Source: Companilactobacillus hulinensis
GTDB lineage: Bacteria > Bacillota > Bacilli > Lactobacillales > Lactobacillaceae
Direction of reading: 5' to 3'
Assembly (NCBI RefSeq): GCF_003946555.1
Contig: NZ_RHOO01000002.1
Span: 169,307-233,306 of the forward strand
Length of the DNA: 64,000 nucleotides
Both the position numbers and the translations under genes were made by a program. The notes beneath the pieces are model-generated. The model had not been told where the DNA came from and ran no database searches. It saw nothing but the letters and a program-made list of their open reading frames with translations. This document shows positions 62,158-64,000 of the stretch, piece after piece (positions within the stretch are counted from its first letter, which is position 1; each line of letters opens with the position of its first letter).

Positions 62158-62655
62158 TTAGCCATTAGCGGAACTTCTTGCAGCTGCTTCAGCATGTTTA
62201 ACGTAATCAATGGCAACTACCAAACCAACAATTAATAATTCATCTTCTGGATTATTAATCGTAATTTCGTATTTGTCACCAACACTGAACCAGCGTTTTT
62301 CGACACTACCGACAGTTTTCTCATTTCTTACAACAGCGAAGTTCATATCCCAGAAGTCACCAGAAACAGATATCCCAGCTGCAGAGATCTCGTAATGTGG
62401 TTTGAGAAATGAAAATTGTTTTTTGATGGTCGCAACTTGTTTGCCATCAATCGTCAGATGAAACTTTGGCATCCAAGTGATCGGTTCCTTGGTCACAGTG
62501 GCAATGACATTGTCGTTTAGGTCCATAATATCGAAGTGCTTTGGAATAGCAAACATGCTACCAACAATCTTATATACCGGGCTTTCTTGATCATTAAGTA
62601 CGGTAAATTTTTCTTTCATGGACAAAACTTTTTGATTTATATATAACTTGCGCAA
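62158..62655 (-). CDS. LURP-one-related (YxjI-like) family protein
   Basis: 165 residues with the tubby-like beta barrel of the LOR family: LYINQKVLSMKEKFTVLNDQ, PVYKIVGSMFAIPKHFDIMD, FWDMNFAVVRNEKTVGSVEK, and a final hydrophobic helix LLIVGLVVAIDYVKHAEAA. Common in lactobacilli; function unproven, perhaps membrane-lipid associated. Confidence 0.85.
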   Translation of the reverse strand: MRKLYINQKVLSMKEKFTVLNDQESPVYKIVGSMFAIPKHFDIMDLNDNVIATVTKEPITWMPKFHLTIDGKQVATIKKQFSFLKPHYEISAAGISVSGDFWDMNFAVVRNEKTVGSVEKRWFSVGDKYEITINNPEDELLIVGLVVAIDYVKHAEAAARSSANG

Positions 62656-62808
62656 ATTTATCCCCCCAATTAGTTAGTAGTTAACTATGTGCTTAATACT
62701 ACATTAGATGTAGGGACAATAAAAGTTGTGTGTGATAATCTCAAATTCTTTTACTATCAAAAAATCGGTCTATAATCGCATTTGAGAATAGGAAAGGAGT
62801 TAATCACT

Positions 62809-63318
62809 ATGACAAAGAGATTGAAGGCTGTCTTATTATCAGGCTTATTAGGTGGTATAGTTTCTGGAATAGTAAAGCTTGGTTGGGAAGTATTATTACC
62901 GCCACGAACAATTGCTAGAAATATGACCAATCCGCCTCAGGAATTGTTACAACAGTTCGGATTCCCAAGGACATTTACTCATTTGACATATACCTATTCT
63001 GGTCAACAAATGCCATGGGTAAGTTTTATCATGCATTTTGGATTTTCAATTACGTTCGCAATTATTTACTGTTTATTGGCAGAAAAATATCCTAAAGTAA
63101 CGCTTGGTCAAGGTACTATTTTTGGACTTGGAGTTTGGGTAGCGTTTCACTTAGTTATCATGCCGCTGATGGGAACAGTACCTGCGGTGTGGAATCAGCC
63201 ATTTGAAGAACATTTTTCAGAAGCATTAGGTCACATGATTTGGATGTGGGTAATTGAAATATTCAGACGTGATATTAGAAGTCGGGTCACACATGAACCT
63301 GATCCAGTTTATAAGTAA
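62809..63318 (+). CDS. YagU-family (DUF1440) membrane protein
   Basis: 169 residues, four hydrophobic helices: LLSGLLGGIVSGIVKLGWEVLLPPR, then FIMHFGFSITFAIIYCLLAEKYP, TIFGLGVWVAFHLVIMPLMG and EALGHMIWMWVIEI. DUF1440 members are linked to acid resistance. ATG 62809 lies behind AAGGAG. Confidence 0.85.
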   Translation: MTKRLKAVLLSGLLGGIVSGIVKLGWEVLLPPRTIARNMTNPPQELLQQFGFPRTFTHLTYTYSGQQMPWVSFIMHFGFSITFAIIYCLLAEKYPKVTLGQGTIFGLGVWVAFHLVIMPLMGTVPAVWNQPFEEHFSEALGHMIWMWVIEIFRRDIRSRVTHEPDPVYK

Positions 63319-63321
63319 TGA

Positions 63322-63350
63322 AAAAGCCATCCCGTCTGGGGTGGCTTTTG
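63322..63350. terminator. Bidirectional terminator
   Basis: AAAAGCCATCCC-GTCT-GGGGTGGCTTTT between convergent genes. Confidence 0.88.
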
Positions 63351-63354
63351 GTTT

Positions 63355-64000
63355 TTAACGTTTTGATTTATGATATCCAGCGGCAATCGCTTCTTCTTCA
63401 GAATTGAATACGACTCTATGTTTATCGCTAATTGTATAATTCTTTTGATCGGGTGTGTGATAGACCTTTGATTGTGAATTTCCAATAATTTTCCCATCAT
63501 TATTTTGTACATTTGTATTTTCAGTCTGTGGACCCGGTGTATATACATCATAGGTTGAGACAAATTCATCAGGACTTATTTGATAATAAGTTTGGCCATT
63601 TATATATACAATATCTGGAAGTGCCTTCCAAGTAGAGTGTGCATTTAATATATTATTTGTACGATGCCCAGATGGATCCACCGTAACAGCATTCCAATTA
63701 CCAATTGTAATAACTTTTTTACTTGAGTCATAATCAAATATTTCTATAGATTTTATATGATCTGAGGGCAACCATTCGTTGGTAGCAACCCTATAGTAAG
63801 TAAGTCCATTTGAACCTTTAACTGTTTTATTGAATGCCCATGGTGAACGTTTTGCCAGAGCACGGTCAGTTATCTTAATAAACTCATTATTTTTTAATTC
63901 ATAAATATTAGATAATTTATTAGTGGCAAATTTTATAATCAAGTTAGCCACTTGAGAAAAACTGAATAAAAAAAACACCAAGACGAAAAAATCAGGTATC
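63355..64000 (-). CDS. SLAP-domain surface protein, 5' end beyond the window
   Basis: At least 208 residues; the frame is open to the window edge. Two SLAP-like modules (TYYRVATNEWLPSDHIKSI and TYYQISPDEFVSTYDV) follow a hydrophobic stretch FVLVFFLFSFSQVA that may be a signal or anchor segment. The C-terminal 45 residues (SKVYHTPDQKNYTISDK, EEEAIAAGYHKSKR) form a second small module found at the end of lactobacillar surface proteins and resembling an Ada-type fold without Cys. True start not visible. Confidence 0.75.
   Translation of the reverse strand, partial: IPDFFVLVFFLFSFSQVANLIIKFATNKLSNIYELKNNEFIKITDRALAKRSPWAFNKTVKGSNGLTYYRVATNEWLPSDHIKSIEIFDYDSSKKVITIGNWNAVTVDPSGHRTNNILNAHSTWKALPDIVYINGQTYYQISPDEFVSTYDVYTPGPQTENTNVQNNDGKIIGNSQSKVYHTPDQKNYTISDKHRVVFNSEEEAIAAGYHKSKR

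Overview
The window is a chromosomal segment of an AT-rich Gram-positive bacterium of the Lactobacillaceae. The gene order (polC end-rimP-nusA-rnpM-L7Ae-infB-rbfA-truB-ribF, then hrcA-grpE-dnaK-dnaJ-lepA), a CIRCE operator, an Asn T-box, TTG/GTG starts with strong Shine-Dalgarno sites and an SLAP-domain surface protein all fit. The nitrate-reductase and molybdenum-cofactor island resembles that of Lactiplantibacillus plantarum, but the DNA is more AT-rich, so a Companilactobacillus-like species is my best guess; this is inference.

Layout. (1) 1-7.9 kb: translation and ribosome-maturation operon, split between rbfA and truB by a structured intergenic element and terminator. (2) 8-13 kb: heat-shock operon under one SigA-type promoter and a CIRCE site. 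(3) 13-18.4 kb: lepA, T-box-controlled asnS (specifier AAC), a flavin disulfide-oxidoreductase-like enzyme and a small membrane protein. (4) 18.4-20.7 kb, minus strand: an unrecognised three-gene operon whose last product is an isoprenyl-diphosphate-synthase-like protein lacking both aspartate-rich motifs. (5) 20.8-22 kb: a metal-binding HMA protein and an EamA transporter. (6) 22-49 kb: nitrate respiration/Moco island with moaA, two SufT/DUF59-like genes near its ends, an Rgg regulator, nreABC nitrate/oxygen sensing, moaC, a MobA-like relic, feoAB, a truncated SufD, a small alarmone synthetase, dus, mobA-mobB-moeA-moaB-moeB, narGHJI, a FecCD-type ABC importer (candidate molybdate/tungstate uptake), moaE, moaD and narK. 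(7) 49-64 kb: gdhA, an aldo/keto reductase, a MazEF-like toxin-antitoxin pair flanked by exact 52-bp direct repeats, an AI-2E family transporter, galE, sortase A, recJ, apt, tRNA-Ser, a NUDIX hydrolase, map, a MATE transporter and surface or membrane proteins.

How the island should work: NarK exchanges nitrate/nitrite, NarGHI reduces nitrate at the membrane and NarJ matures it. MoaA/C/D/E, MoaB, MoeA/MoeB and MobA/B make bis-MGD. Feo supplies iron, and NreABC senses nitrate and probably oxygen. TAGGG-N4-CCCTA-like sites lie upstream of narG and, more weakly, moaC. No haem or menaquinone biosynthesis genes are in the window.

Most unusual points: the degenerate isoprenyl synthase operon, an NreB with only two of the four Fe-S cysteines of staphylococcal NreB, a probable ATC/ATT start codon in the ABC permease, the repeat-flanked MazEF unit, two families of three-copy stem-loops with compensatory changes, and a three-hairpin, closed-stem intergenic RNA candidate at 49.1 kb. 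I saw no CRISPR array, insertion sequence or prophage.
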